DNA of 62,865 nucleotides from Pseudonocardia acidicola (GCF_012911935.1 NZ_JAAXLA010000037.1:1-62865), one strand, 5' to 3'; positions 24,927 to 33,950 are shown, numbered from the stretch's first letter. Numbers and translations are program-made. Notes: generated by a model not told the origin, from the letters alone.

Positions 24927-25271
24927 GTGGGAGTCCGGCAGATCCGGTACTGCGACATCTCCGGTACGGAGCCCGCTGAGTCGCACGAGATCAATATCGA
25001 CCAGATGCGGATCGAGATCGATCTCAGCGGGGCGGAGTACGAGCGGTTGCTCGAGATTCTGGGGCCGTACATCGATGCGGGCCGGGTCGAGGCCGCCGCC
25101 CGGAACGTCAGGACCGCGCGGCCCGGCGGGGCCGGTGGGTCGTCCGCCCTCACCCCCGACGAGCGGGCCCGGCTCAAGCAGTGGGCCGCCTCGGCAGGCA
25201 TCGACCTGCCGCCGAAGGGACGGTTCAAGCGGGCGATCATCGATCAATGGCGCGCCCAGGACCAGGGATGA
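24927..25271 (+). CDS. Lsr2-like nucleoid protein
   Basis: A 114-residue protein with the two-part layout of Lsr2. The N-terminal part (INIDQMRIEIDLSGAEYERLL, then PYIDAGRVE) matches the dimerisation domain, which in Lsr2 reads EIDLS...L...PYxxAGR. After a flexible Gly/Ser linker the C-terminal part RARLKQWAASAGIDLPPKGR resembles the Lsr2 DNA-binding domain, with KGR in place of the minor-groove RGR hook. AGGAGGG is 6 bases before the GTG. Lsr2 silences AT-rich foreign DNA. This divergent copy may be a specialised or antagonist form. Confidence 0.72.
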   Translation: MGVRQIRYCDISGTEPAESHEINIDQMRIEIDLSGAEYERLLEILGPYIDAGRVEAAARNVRTARPGGAGGSSALTPDERARLKQWAASAGIDLPPKGRFKRAIIDQWRAQDQG

Positions 25272-25320
25272 CACGGTTGCGAACGGCGGCACCATGGGCG
25301 GGTGAACGAGCCGGTCCGCG

Positions 25321-25515
25321 ATGAGGACATGCGGGCCTCCGAGGCCGAGCCTGGTGTCGGCCACCACCGGCGAGGTCATCTGCCCCTGGCTCATGTGGAC
25401 CGTGCTGCCGCTCGTCGTACCCGGGGTGCTCTACGTCGCCGGGATCGGATGCCACCCCGTGCGTTCCGACGGCCCGGCCGACGACCTGTGCGGGTCGCCG
25501 GACAGGCCCAGGTGA
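25321..25515 (+). CDS. Possible small membrane protein
   Basis: A 64-codon frame with one hydrophobic stretch, CPWLMWTVLPLVVPGVLYVA. Third codon positions are GC-rich as in real genes here, but there is no clear ribosome site and no recognised homologue. It lies in a 327-base gap (25272-25598) in which nothing else was seen. Confidence 0.3.
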   Translation: MRTCGPPRPSLVSATTGEVICPWLMWTVLPLVVPGVLYVAGIGCHPVRSDGPADDLCGSPDRPR

Positions 25516-25598
25516 CATGCCGACAGCCGCATGAGGCACGGTGGAGGTGCATCAACGTGCGGCGTCGGCGCTCGCAGAGCGCCGTGGGAGGTAGACGT

Positions 25599-26372
25599 AT
25601 GACCGATTCACACCAGCCCGATCAGCCGGCAGGCGAGGAGACTCCCGGCCAGGACCGGGCGCCCGCCCGGATCAAGGACCAGGCCGGTGAGCGCCCCGCG
25701 CAGCAGGCCCTGCCCGCCGAGGCGCAGCACACCGGGGCCGAGGACCACCAGGCCGAGGACCACCAGGCCGAGGACCACCAGGCCGAGGACAACCAGGCCG
25801 AGGACAACCAGGCCGAGGACAACCAGGCCGAGGACAACCAGGCCGAGGACAACCAGGCCGAGGACAACCAGGCCGGGGACCCTCGCGCCGAGGACAGCCG
25901 GACCCAGGGCACCGAGACCGAGGACACCCAGGCCCAGGGGGCCCCTGACGCCCCGCAGAAGGCGGGTAAGAAGGGTCTGCTCCTCGGGCTCGGTGTCGGT
26001 GCGGTCGTGGTCGTCGCGCTGGTGCTCACCGCCTTCGTCTGGCCGGGCTTCCTCGCCGGCCCGGGCAAGCCGGATGGCAAGGCGGCGGAGGCGGTCGCGG
26101 CACTGGCCAGCAAGGACCCCGGGCAGTTGGAGAAGGTCTCCTGCCACGGTCCCGACGGCAAGGCGACCACGCAGATGCCGGCGCAGGCTCTGCAGCTGAT
26201 CCAGGCCGCCAAGCAGACCGGCCCGCCGCAGCTGTTGCTGGACACCCAGGCGGTGGCGCCGGTCGACCTCACGCTGAGCGCGCAGGGCCAGACGCAGAAC
26301 CTCCAGGCCGACGTGGTGCTCGGCGTGACCAACGGCGAATGGTGCATGAACGGTATCTCGCAGCGGCAGTAG
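25599..26372 (+). CDS. Membrane-anchored protein with acidic pentapeptide repeats
   Basis: A 257-residue protein. The N-terminal 125 residues are acidic and disordered and carry nine exact five-residue repeats, three AEDHQ and six AEDNQ. One membrane helix follows (GLLLGLGVGAVVVVALVLTA) after KAGKK, so the repeats face the cytoplasm. The outer part (about 150-257) ends with VTNGEWCMNGISQRQ and is of the small DUF4878-like type seen in actinobacterial surface proteins, with one Cys pair (SCHGPDG and EWCMNG). ATG 25599 has GGGAGG 7 bases upstream. Function unknown. Confidence 0.72.
   Translation: MTDSHQPDQPAGEETPGQDRAPARIKDQAGERPAQQALPAEAQHTGAEDHQAEDHQAEDHQAEDNQAEDNQAEDNQAEDNQAEDNQAEDNQAGDPRAEDSRTQGTETEDTQAQGAPDAPQKAGKKGLLLGLGVGAVVVVALVLTAFVWPGFLAGPGKPDGKAAEAVAALASKDPGQLEKVSCHGPDGKATTQMPAQALQLIQAAKQTGPPQLLLDTQAVAPVDLTLSAQGQTQNLQADVVLGVTNGEWCMNGISQRQ
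25737..25871 (+). repeat. Nine tandem 15-bp repeats inside the membrane protein gene
   Basis: The unit gcc gag gac (c/a)ac cag is repeated nine times without a gap. The first three units have cac (His), the last six aac (Asn); otherwise the copies are identical at the DNA level. That identity points to recent slipped-strand growth. Two degenerate units follow. Confidence 0.9.
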
Positions 26373-26524
26373 CCGGGCGCGTGGATGACCTGCGCCCACC
26401 GCGCTGCGCGTACGAGGGCCTCGTGACCCGACGCGTCCGGGATGCTCCGGGCCGTGCTGCCATCATGGCCGGCGTTGTCATCGCCGGCCCGTTGTCGATC
26501 CACACTGGATGGACGCGGTGCCCT

Positions 26525-26541
26525 GACGTCCGGAGGACGTC
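26525..26541. promoter_or_regulatory. Palindrome GACGTCC-gga-GGACGTC before the second symporter
   Basis: A perfect 17-base palindrome, 88 bases before the GTG at 26629, in a 256-base gap with nothing else recognised. Candidate operator; the regulator is not obvious from the neighbours. Confidence 0.4.
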
Positions 26542-26628
26542 CATGTCACCGTTCCCGCGCGTCCCTGCGCCGCGCGCCTGCCGTGGGCCCCTGGGTGCTG
26601 TTGCGCTCGCGGCGGCGCGGGGAGCGTC

Positions 26629-27966
26629 GTGAGCAGTACCCTCACCGACCGCCTGCCCGAGTCACCGGCCGCCGGGCCGCGCATGATCCTGGCGGCGAGC
26701 CTCGTCGGCACGACCATCGAGTGGTACGACTTCTTCCTCTACGCCACCGCCGCGAGCCTGGTGTTCCCGCGGCTGTTCTTCCCGGTCGGGAACGAGGTCG
26801 TCGGCACGCTGCTGGCCTTCGGCACGTTCGCGGTCGGGTTCGTCGCGCGCCCTGTCGGCGGGATCGTGTTCGGCCACATCGGAGACCGGGTCGGGCGCAA
26901 GCGCACCCTCGTCGCGACGATGGTCCTGATGGGTGCGGGCACGGCCTTGATCGGCCTGCTCCCCTCCTACGCGTCGATCGGTGTCGCCGCACCGGTGCTG
27001 CTGGTGGTGCTGCGGGTGCTGCAGGGCCTCGCGGTCGGCGGCGAGTGGGGCGGCGCCGTGCTGTTGGCCGTGGAGAACGCCCCGCCGGGGTGGCGCGGTC
27101 GCTACGGCAGCGTGCCGCAGATCGGGCCCGGGCTCGGGCTGGCGCTGGGCACCGGGGTGTTCGCGCTGCTCGGCGAGGTACTCGACGAGCAGGTGTTCCT
27201 GTCCGTCGGCTGGCGGGTGGCGTTCGTGCTCAGTGTCCTGCTCGTCGCGGTGGGGCTGCTGGTGCGCCTGAAGGTCCTCGAGACGCCCGAGTTCCGCAGG
27301 GTCTGTGAGAGCGGGGCCACCGCCCGGGTGCCGATCGTGCAGGTCTTCCGCGCCCGGGAGCACCGGCGGGGGATCGTGGCCGGGATGCTCGCCCGCTGGG
27401 CCGAGGGTGCCGCTTTCAACACCTGGGGCGTCTTCGCGATCACCTACGCCACCGCGACGGTCGGGATGAGCAAGATCGTGGTGCTGCTCGCGGTCACCGG
27501 CGGGGCGCTGCTGATGGCCGCGCTGACCCCGGTGGTCGGTCTGCTCGCGGACCGCTACGGACGCCGGCGGGTCTTCGGCATCGGCGTGGCCGGGTTCGGC
27601 ATCACCGTCATGCCGTCGCTCGTCGCTGTGCGCAGCGGGGTCGCCTGGCTGGTCGTCGTGGTGCTGCTGGTGCAGCTCGGGGTCTGGTACGCGCTGATGG
27701 CCGGGGCCGAATCGACGCTGTTCGCAGAGCTGTTCGACACCGACGTCCGCTACACCGGCATGTCGCTGGTCTTCCAGGGGGCGGGGATCTGGGCTTCGGG
27801 GCTGACCCCGGTGTTCCTCACCGGGCTGCTCGCCCTGGGCGGTGGCGAGCCGTGGTGGGCGGCGGGCTATCTGGTGGCGACGGCGGTGGTCAGTATCGCC
27901 GCCGTGGTCGCGATGCCGCGGTGGATCGGATGGCGACCGCGGTGGGCCGGGGATGCCCGGTGGTGA
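26629..27966 (+). CDS. MFS transporter, MHS family (second copy)
   Basis: A 445-residue relative of the symporter at 1062. TTIEWYDFFLYATAASLVFP, GDRVGRKRTLVATM and AVGGEWGGAVLLAVENAP are the shared marks. Twelve hydrophobic segments. GTG start with GGGGAG 4 bases upstream. It stands alone between the repeat protein and the stress genes; a small organic acid is the likely substrate. Confidence 0.88.
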   Translation: MSSTLTDRLPESPAAGPRMILAASLVGTTIEWYDFFLYATAASLVFPRLFFPVGNEVVGTLLAFGTFAVGFVARPVGGIVFGHIGDRVGRKRTLVATMVLMGAGTALIGLLPSYASIGVAAPVLLVVLRVLQGLAVGGEWGGAVLLAVENAPPGWRGRYGSVPQIGPGLGLALGTGVFALLGEVLDEQVFLSVGWRVAFVLSVLLVAVGLLVRLKVLETPEFRRVCESGATARVPIVQVFRAREHRRGIVAGMLARWAEGAAFNTWGVFAITYATATVGMSKIVVLLAVTGGALLMAALTPVVGLLADRYGRRRVFGIGVAGFGITVMPSLVAVRSGVAWLVVVVLLVQLGVWYALMAGAESTLFAELFDTDVRYTGMSLVFQGAGIWASGLTPVFLTGLLALGGGEPWWAAGYLVATAVVSIAAVVAMPRWIGWRPRWAGDARW

Positions 27967-28139
27967 CCGCTCCGCTCGCCGGGACGCGGACGGGGATCCG
28001 GCCCGCCGGGGCCGCCGTGCGGCGCTGAAGCTGCTCCGTGGACGGCCCCGCGGTGGCCACCCGGCGTCGGAGAGGTCGCCGACGTAGGCTTGCAGCCCGA
28101 CCCGTGTGCTCCCGGTGTGTGCGACTGGAGGACCAGACG

Positions 28140-28604
28140 TTGGACGCCATGCCTGTCCCCGATGGACGGCCGACCGACCTGAACCCGCTCCTCGGAGCCC
28201 CTGTTGCGGACGGGGCCGGCGAGGATGTGATGACGCTGGTGGTCGGGCGCGAGGGCGACGCGGTCGTGGTGGTCGTCGGGGGTGAGATCGATCTGGTCAC
28301 CGGGGCGCGGTTGGGCGACACCCTGACCGCCGAGCTCACCGCGGGACCGAAGGTCCTGGTGGTCGACCTGGAGCAGGTCCGGTTCTTCACATCGGTGGGG
28401 CTGACCGCGCTCGCGCTGGCGCAGCGGATGGCGCAGGAACGGGGCGTCGATCTGCGCGTGGTCGCCACCACTCGCACCACGCTGCGGCCGCTGCAGATCA
28501 CCGGCATGGTCGACGACCTGGCCATATACCCGAGCCGCACCGATGCCCTGAGCGGCTGTTCCGGGGCGGAGCCGGGCTCGGTCCCGCCGCAGCGGTCCGA
28601 GTGA
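28140..28604 (+). CDS. STAS-domain anti-sigma factor antagonist (RsbV-like)
   Basis: About 154 residues. One STAS domain (about 45-140): VVVVVGGEIDLVTGARLGDT, then VLVVDLEQVRFFTSVGLTAL, where the Ser after FFT is the residue usually phosphorylated by the partner kinase. TTG 28140 is chosen since GGAGGA lies 7 bases ahead; ATG 28149 would be 16 bases away. It overlaps the kinase gene (GTGA). This pair should form the output switch of the stress module on the other strand. Confidence 0.82.
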   Translation: MDAMPVPDGRPTDLNPLLGAPVADGAGEDVMTLVVGREGDAVVVVVGGEIDLVTGARLGDTLTAELTAGPKVLVVDLEQVRFFTSVGLTALALAQRMAQERGVDLRVVATTRTTLRPLQITGMVDDLAIYPSRTDALSGCSGAEPGSVPPQRSE

Positions 28605-29128
28605 CCGCGCCGGTGCACGGCTCGTCGCACCCCGAGGACGCCGGACGCCGAGCCGCAGCTGCCGAGCCGGCCCGGCCGGTGGCGCAGTTGCTCGACGCTG
28701 CGTGGTCCGGGGTCGTGGTCGACCCGACCGTCCCGCCGCTGGTCTGTACCGGAATCCTGGGGGAGGCGGCCCGGTTGGCCGAGGTCCGCCGCCGGCTCGG
28801 CGAATGGGCCGCGACCGCCGGGCTGCCCGCGCCGAACGTGGAGGACCTCGTGCACGCCAGCTACGAGGCGCTCGCCAACGCCGCCGAGCACGCCTACGCG
28901 TCAGGTCCGCAGCAGGTGGACCTGATCGCGGCGCGCACGACCGACGGCCGGGTGCTGGTGACGGTCCGCGACCACGGGCGGTGGCGCCCACCGCCGGCTG
29001 ATGCCGGGTTCCGCGGACGCGGACTCCTGATGATCAAGGCGATGGCGTACCGGGCCGAGATCCAGCGCGGCCCGAACGGAACGGCGGTGCACATGCAGTG
29101 GCGGCTGCCGCCGTCGGCGAGCGGCTGA
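28601..29128 (+). CDS. RsbW-type anti-sigma serine kinase (HATPase_c_2)
   Basis: A 175-residue protein with a GHKL ATPase domain: N-box HASYEALANAAEHAYA and G1-type VTVRDHGRWRPPP, then FRGRGLLMIKAM. RsbW-like kinases phosphorylate the STAS antagonist and hold a sigma factor when unstressed. No sigma factor gene is next to it, so the target lies elsewhere. It converges with the phosphatase gene 19 bases downstream. Confidence 0.83.
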   Translation: MTAPVHGSSHPEDAGRRAAAAEPARPVAQLLDAAWSGVVVDPTVPPLVCTGILGEAARLAEVRRRLGEWAATAGLPAPNVEDLVHASYEALANAAEHAYASGPQQVDLIAARTTDGRVLVTVRDHGRWRPPPADAGFRGRGLLMIKAMAYRAEIQRGPNGTAVHMQWRLPPSASG

Positions 29129-29147
29129 GGCCGGCCGGCCCGGTGCG

Positions 29148-30740
29148 CTACCGGGTCTGGCGCAGCACGAGGAGCGCGATGTCGTCGAGCCGGGCCCGGC
29201 CGAAGCGCTCGAGCAGCCGTTCGCACATCTGTTCCGGCGCGTCGTCGGCCGAGGCGACGGTACGCAACTCCTCCAGCGCGCCGTCCAGGTCCACATCGCG
29301 TTCCTCGACCAGGCCGTCGGTGATCAGCACGATCGACCACGACGGCGGCAGCTCCAGGACCGTGTCCGGAGGCTGCGGACGCCGAAGGCCGAGCATCGGC
29401 CCCCGGACCTGCAGGTACTCCGCACCGGTCGGGTCGATGAGCAGCGGCGGCAGGTGGCCCGCGTTGGCGACGGTCAGGCTGTTGCGGTCCGGGTCCAGCA
29501 GCAGCACGCAGAGCGTCGCGAACTCCAGCGGGTGAAAGTGGCGCAATGTCCGCTCGAGCCGGTCGAGCAGTGCCCCCGGGCCGTGGCCCTCGATGGCGTA
29601 GGCGCGCAGAGCGTGCCGGAGCTCCACCATGACCGTTGCGGCGTGGATGGAGTGTCCGGCCACGTCACCGATCGCGACCAGGAGCCGCCCGCCGCCGAGT
29701 TCGACGAACTCGTAGAAGTCACCCCCGATCTCGGCGTTGCGAGCCGCCGGGACGTAGCGCGCTGCGATCTCCAGCCCCGGCAGCTCGGACGGCGGGCTGG
29801 GCAGGAAGCTGCGTTGCAGGGTCAGGGCGAGGGTGTGCTCCTCGGTGTAGAGGCGCAGCGAGTCGGCGGCGAGCGCCGCGGCCTGGCCGAGCTGGGCGAG
29901 CAGAGTGCTGCGTTCGTCGCGCAGCTCGGCAGCGTGGACGGCGATGCCGGCTGTCGGCCGCCCGCCGCGGGAGCCGAACAGCATCGCCAGGCCCTCGCCG
30001 TCGTCCGGGGTACCCGGGACGAGAAGCCGCCATGGCACGCGAGACACCGCGGTGTCCCCGGTGCTCCCGGTCGGCTGGGCCGACAGCGCACGCAGGAAGT
30101 CCGGAGCCGCGACGTCGCACACCGGCCCGATCCGCCGCTCGGGGTCCACGGTGGCCCGGCGCAGCGTGCCGTCCGACGCGGTGACCACTGCGACCGACGG
30201 GACGCCGAGAACGTCGGAGGCCCCGACCGCGATCGCCCGGGCGAGCTGGTCGAAGCTCGCCGCGGCGTTCATCGCCAGGGTCGCCCTGGTCAGTCGGGTC
30301 AGCCGATCGGCGAGTCTCTCCGCGGCCGCCCGGGCCCGGTAATAGCGCAGCACCGATCCGACGGTGGCCAGCAGTTCGTCCGGCTCGACCGGCTCCACCA
30401 GATAGGCGTCGGCGCCGCGGGTCAGCCCGTTCACCCGGTCGACACCGCGGATCGCGGTGGCCGACAGATGGATCACGGGCAGCGCCAGCGCGGGGTCGGC
30501 CTTGATCCGCTCGCAGACCTCGAAGCCGGTCATGTCGGGCAACCCGACGTCGAGCACGACGAGGTCCACCGGCCAGCGGGCCAGCGCCGCGAACGCCTCG
30601 GCGCCGGTGGCCGCCTCGACCACCTGATGCCCGGATCGGCGCAACCAACTGGCGGAGATGTAGCGGCTGGCCGGGGTGTCGTCGACGACCAGGATCAGCG
30701 CGGGGTCGTCCGCGTCCGGCCCGCCGGCAACAGTCGTCAT
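29148..30740 (-). CDS. Response-regulator-coupled PP2C phosphatase (REC-GAF-SpoIIE)
   Basis: A 530-residue RsbU-like phosphatase. The receiver domain (about 15-130) keeps Asp20-Asp21 and phosphoacceptor Asp64 in VVLDVGLPDMTG. A GAF-like region follows (about 150-310). The PP2C/SpoIIE domain (about 320-528) has NAEIGGDFYEFVELGGGRLL and AIGDVAGHSIHAA with metal-binding Asp residues, and LITDGLVEERD near the end. It would dephosphorylate the STAS antagonist when its receiver is phosphorylated by the hybrid kinase encoded just upstream (ATGA overlap). Confidence 0.88.
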   Translation of the reverse strand: MTTVAGGPDADDPALILVVDDTPASRYISASWLRRSGHQVVEAATGAEAFAALARWPVDLVVLDVGLPDMTGFEVCERIKADPALALPVIHLSATAIRGVDRVNGLTRGADAYLVEPVEPDELLATVGSVLRYYRARAAAERLADRLTRLTRATLAMNAAASFDQLARAIAVGASDVLGVPSVAVVTASDGTLRRATVDPERRIGPVCDVAAPDFLRALSAQPTGSTGDTAVSRVPWRLLVPGTPDDGEGLAMLFGSRGGRPTAGIAVHAAELRDERSTLLAQLGQAAALAADSLRLYTEEHTLALTLQRSFLPSPPSELPGLEIAARYVPAARNAEIGGDFYEFVELGGGRLLVAIGDVAGHSIHAATVMVELRHALRAYAIEGHGPGALLDRLERTLRHFHPLEFATLCVLLLDPDRNSLTVANAGHLPPLLIDPTGAEYLQVRGPMLGLRRPQPPDTVLELPPSWSIVLITDGLVEERDVDLDGALEELRTVASADDAPEQMCERLLERFGRARLDDIALLVLRQTR

Positions 30741-32515
30741 CGCGGCCCCCTTACGAGCCGGGTGGCCGCTTCCGCGGCGGCCAGCAGCAGGTCACCGGAG
30801 AGGTTCGCCTTGTCCAGCAGGGCTGCGGTGGCGCCGAGGACACGGCGCTGCGCCGCGTCGAGCCCTGCCGAGGTCACCACGACCACGGGGACATCGCCCA
30901 GACCCGGGTCCCGGCGCATCTCGGCCAACACCGCCGCCCCGTCGGGTGGCGGGATGTTCAGGTCCAGCAGCACCAGGTCCGGGCGCTCGGAGTGCAGCGC
31001 CCGGAGCGCGCCGACCCCGTCGACGGCCTCACTGATCCGATCGGCGCTGCCGTCGAGCGCACGGTGCAGTACCGCCCGGAACGCCGGGTCGTCGTCGACG
31101 ACGAGCACGGACGCGAATCGGACCGGCCGCACCTCGGCCGCGAGATCGAGCGGAAGCCGAAGGGTCACGGTTGTGCCGCGTCCGGGTTCACTGCCCAGCT
31201 CCAGTATTCCGCCCAGGATCCCGGCGAGCCGCCGCGCGTAGGGCAGACCCAGGCCGGTACCACCGGTACGGGACTGCAACTGCCCCGGCACCTGGTAGAA
31301 CTCCTCGAAGACCCGCCGTTGGTGCTCCACCGGGATCCCGATACCGGTGTCGGCCACCACCACTTCCAGGGTTTCGCCCGGGCGATCGACGCGGGCGCTG
31401 CAGCGCACCTCGCCCTGCTCGGTGAACTTCAGCCCGTTACTGACCAGGTTGCGCAGGATGCGCCCGAGCAGCACGGGGTCGGTCCACAACGGCCCCACGT
31501 CCTCCGGGTCCTCGACCACCAGTTCCACCGCCGGGGTCGCTGCGACCGGTCGCAGCGCCGCCCGCAGCTGGTCGAACACCGTGCGCAGTTCCGTCGGCTC
31601 ACGATGGGCCTCGATCTGGCCGGACTCGGCCTTCGCCACATCGAGCAGCTCGTTGACCAGCGCCAGCAGCATCTCGCCCGAGTCGCGGATCAAGTCCACC
31701 TGGTAGCGCTGCTCCGCGGTCAGCGGGTCCGAGCCCGGGTCGAGCAGCAGCCGGGACAGCCCCAGCACCGAGTTGAGCGGCGTCCGCAGCTCGTGACTGA
31801 CGTTCGCCCAGAACCGGGTCTTGCTCTCGCTCGCCTCCCGCAGCCGGGTCGAGGCCTCGTCCAGCTCGGCGTACAGCGCGACGACACCGCGGTTGGTCTG
31901 CTCGAGCTCGTCGGAGAGTTCGGCGTGCAACGCCAGCACGCCGCGGTTGGTCTCCTCCAGCTCGGCGTTGGCCCGCAGCAGGTCCTCCTGGCGGGCCCGC
32001 AGGCTCTCCAAGGTCTGCAGCAGGTCCTGGTTCTGGCTGCGCAGCGCGTCGAGCGCGTTGCCCGGTCGGAACCGTCTGGACGCCTCCCTCATCCGCGCGA
32101 CCCTGGCCTCGGTGGGCGCCTCGGCGCCCGCGGGCAGCTTCTTGGTGAGCGCGACCGACCCGCCGTCGTCTCGCCAGGTCACTGCGCAGGTGTCGGCCAG
32201 TCGCGACGCCGCGGCGATTCCCTCCACCGCGGCCAGCTCGTCACGGCCGGTCGTCCCCGGCAACCGGCCCGTCCAGTGGGCCCCGATCAGCAGCGCGGGC
32301 GCCGGTGCGTCGATCAGCGACAGGGTGATGGTGGCCGGGCGCGCGAGGGCGGCCAGCTCCCTGCTCAGCTCGCTCAGCGCGGTCGCCACCCGCACCTGGT
32401 CCTGGTTCTCCAACCCGGCCAGGGCGGCCACCTCGCGGCCTCGCTGCCGGGCCAGGAAGACGTCGTGTTCGCCGGCGATCCGCAGCCGCAGCAACTCGCC
32501 CCGGCCGGGGTTCAC
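30737..32515 (-). CDS. Hybrid sensor histidine kinase with C-terminal receiver
   Basis: About 592 residues. The N-terminal 180 residues contain an RsbT/RsbW-like ATPase-related segment (VRVATALSELSRELAALARP). A long coiled coil follows (about 185-245). The transmitter has the H-box FWANVSHELRTPLNSVLGLS and NLVSNGLKFTEQGE, ADTGIGIP and GTGLGLPYAR. The receiver has VLVVDDDPAF and LVLLDLNIPPPDG. GTG 32515 overlaps the preceding stop (GTGA). The kinase probably phosphorylates the receiver of the following phosphatase, joining two-component and partner-switching signalling. Confidence 0.87.
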   Translation of the reverse strand: MNPGRGELLRLRIAGEHDVFLARQRGREVAALAGLENQDQVRVATALSELSRELAALARPATITLSLIDAPAPALLIGAHWTGRLPGTTGRDELAAVEGIAAASRLADTCAVTWRDDGGSVALTKKLPAGAEAPTEARVARMREASRRFRPGNALDALRSQNQDLLQTLESLRARQEDLLRANAELEETNRGVLALHAELSDELEQTNRGVVALYAELDEASTRLREASESKTRFWANVSHELRTPLNSVLGLSRLLLDPGSDPLTAEQRYQVDLIRDSGEMLLALVNELLDVAKAESGQIEAHREPTELRTVFDQLRAALRPVAATPAVELVVEDPEDVGPLWTDPVLLGRILRNLVSNGLKFTEQGEVRCSARVDRPGETLEVVVADTGIGIPVEHQRRVFEEFYQVPGQLQSRTGGTGLGLPYARRLAGILGGILELGSEPGRGTTVTLRLPLDLAAEVRPVRFASVLVVDDDPAFRAVLHRALDGSADRISEAVDGVGALRALHSERPDLVLLDLNIPPPDGAAVLAEMRRDPGLGDVPVVVVTSAGLDAAQRRVLGATAALLDKANLSGDLLLAAAEAATRLVRGPR

Positions 32516-33543
32516 CGCCGGGCCCTCCCCACGAGCACGCAGGCGTCGTCCTGGCGGACGCCGGCGTCGCGCAGCAGCGTCGCCGCGATCATCAGCGGGG
32601 ACCGCCCGAGCACACCACCGAGCTCGGCGGCGGCCCAGCGCGCCCGCACCCCGTCGGAGTGCAGCACCACGACGGAGCCCGGCGGGAGGGAGTACCGGAA
32701 GGTCCGGATGGTGGGGTCCCGGTAGCCGGCGACACCCCCGATGGAGACCATGCTGCGCTTGTCCCCGCCACTGACGACGGCGCCGGCGATGTTCCCGACC
32801 CCGGCGAAATGGACCAGCCCCGCCGCGGCGTCCAGCTCCGCCACCGCCACTGCGGCACCGCGGGTGCCGGACAGCACCCGGTGGATGCGGCGCACCGCCA
32901 TCTCCGGCGACACCGGGTGCCCGGGATCGTTGAAGGCGCGGACCGCCTCGCGGGCGGCAGCCGCGGCCAGCGGGCCGTGGCCGGAACCGTCGCACACCAT
33001 CAGCGACATCCGGGGGCCGTCGCCGCGTACGGCGTAGGCGTCGCCGCACACCGTCTCGCCGGAGAGCGCGCGGGTGATGCCGGCAGCATCGGGACCGGTG
33101 CTGTCGGAGCCCGGGGCAGCGACTCGACGGGCCTCGAACCGGGCGACCAGCACGGTTCCCCGGCCGGGAGCCGAGCTGATGTCGAGCGCATCGGCCAGCC
33201 GGTCGATCGATCCCAGACCGATGCCCAGCGTGCCCGCGGTCGAGTGGCCGTCCCGGCGAGCGGCCGTCAGGTCCGGGATGCCCGGTCCGTTGTCGACCGC
33301 GACGACCTCGAGGGCAGCGGCCGTTCCGGTACGGACCGATCGCAGCAGCAGCGCCCCGGCACCGGCGTGACGGTGCACGTTGGTGGCGATCTCGGTGACG
33401 GCGAGGCCGACCTCGGCGACGCGCGCCGCCGGCATGCCCAGCCGGTCCGCGAGCCGCTCGGTGGCCCGCCGGGCCGCGCCGGCGGCGCTGGCGTCGTCCA
33501 ACGCCAGCCAGGCCATGTCCTCGGCGGCGGCCGCGCTGGTCAC
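32512..33543 (-). CDS. ATP-binding SpoIIE-type phosphatase (RsbX-like)
   Basis: A 343-residue fusion. Residues about 8-145 are an HATPase_c_2 domain with VGLAVTEIATNVHRHAGAG and VDNGPGIPDL; residues about 150-343 are a PP2C-like domain with SGETVCGDAYAV, MVCDGSGHGPLAAAAA and VVLHSDGVRARW. In stressosome operons the RsbX phosphatase resets RsbR and RsbS. The fused kinase-like domain is a common actinobacterial variant. GTG 33543 overlaps the stop of the rsbT gene. Confidence 0.85.
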   Translation of the reverse strand: MTSAAAAEDMAWLALDDASAAGAARRATERLADRLGMPAARVAEVGLAVTEIATNVHRHAGAGALLLRSVRTGTAAALEVVAVDNGPGIPDLTAARRDGHSTAGTLGIGLGSIDRLADALDISSAPGRGTVLVARFEARRVAAPGSDSTGPDAAGITRALSGETVCGDAYAVRGDGPRMSLMVCDGSGHGPLAAAAAREAVRAFNDPGHPVSPEMAVRRIHRVLSGTRGAAVAVAELDAAAGLVHFAGVGNIAGAVVSGGDKRSMVSIGGVAGYRDPTIRTFRYSLPPGSVVVLHSDGVRARWAAAELGGVLGRSPLMIAATLLRDAGVRQDDACVLVGRARR

Positions 33544-33950
33544 CGGGTCCACTTGACCACGGTAACGGTGGTGCCGCGGCCGACCGCCGTTTCGATGTCG
33601 AACTGGTCGACCAGGCGACGGGCGCCGCTCAGTCCGAGGCCGAGCCCGCTGCCGCTGGTCCACCCGTCGGTCAGCGCCAGATCCAGGTCGGGGATGCCCG
33701 GCCCCTCGTCGGCGAACGTCGCACGTACCCCCTGCCGCCCGTCCCGCGTGACGGTCTCCACCCGGGCCGTCCCGCCGCCGCCGTAGATCAAGGTGTTGCG
33801 GGCCAGCTCACTCGCGGCGGTGACCAGTTTGGTCTGATCGACCAGCGACAGCCGCACGGCCTGGGCGCGGACCCGGACGAGCTGGCGGACCCGGACGACG
33901 TCGTCGCCGCTTCGGATGGGGAGCTCCTCGACTGCGCCGGGCGTGGTCAC
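33540..33950 (-). CDS. rsbT: RsbT serine/threonine kinase
   Basis: A 136-residue single-domain kinase. LVTAASELARNTLIYGGGG (N-box), FADEGPGIPDLDLALTDG and GLGLGLSGARRLVDQFDIE match RsbT closely. In Bacillus RsbT phosphorylates RsbS and RsbR, leaves the stressosome and turns on RsbU. GTG start overlaps rsbS stop by GTGA. Confidence 0.9.
   Translation of the reverse strand: MTTPGAVEELPIRSGDDVVRVRQLVRVRAQAVRLSLVDQTKLVTAASELARNTLIYGGGGTARVETVTRDGRQGVRATFADEGPGIPDLDLALTDGWTSGSGLGLGLSGARRLVDQFDIETAVGRGTTVTVVKWTR

Noticed and set aside
24427..25271. Phage or plasmid origin for the Lsr2-like pair
   Set aside because: No integrase, transposase, attachment site or replication gene was seen nearby.
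25737..25871. Short regular repeats that could suggest a CRISPR array
   Set aside because: Units are contiguous, have no spacers and stay in frame inside a protein gene.
27999..28024. Small hairpins after the second symporter as a terminator
   Set aside because: Stems are only 5-6 bases and such stems are expected by chance at this GC content.
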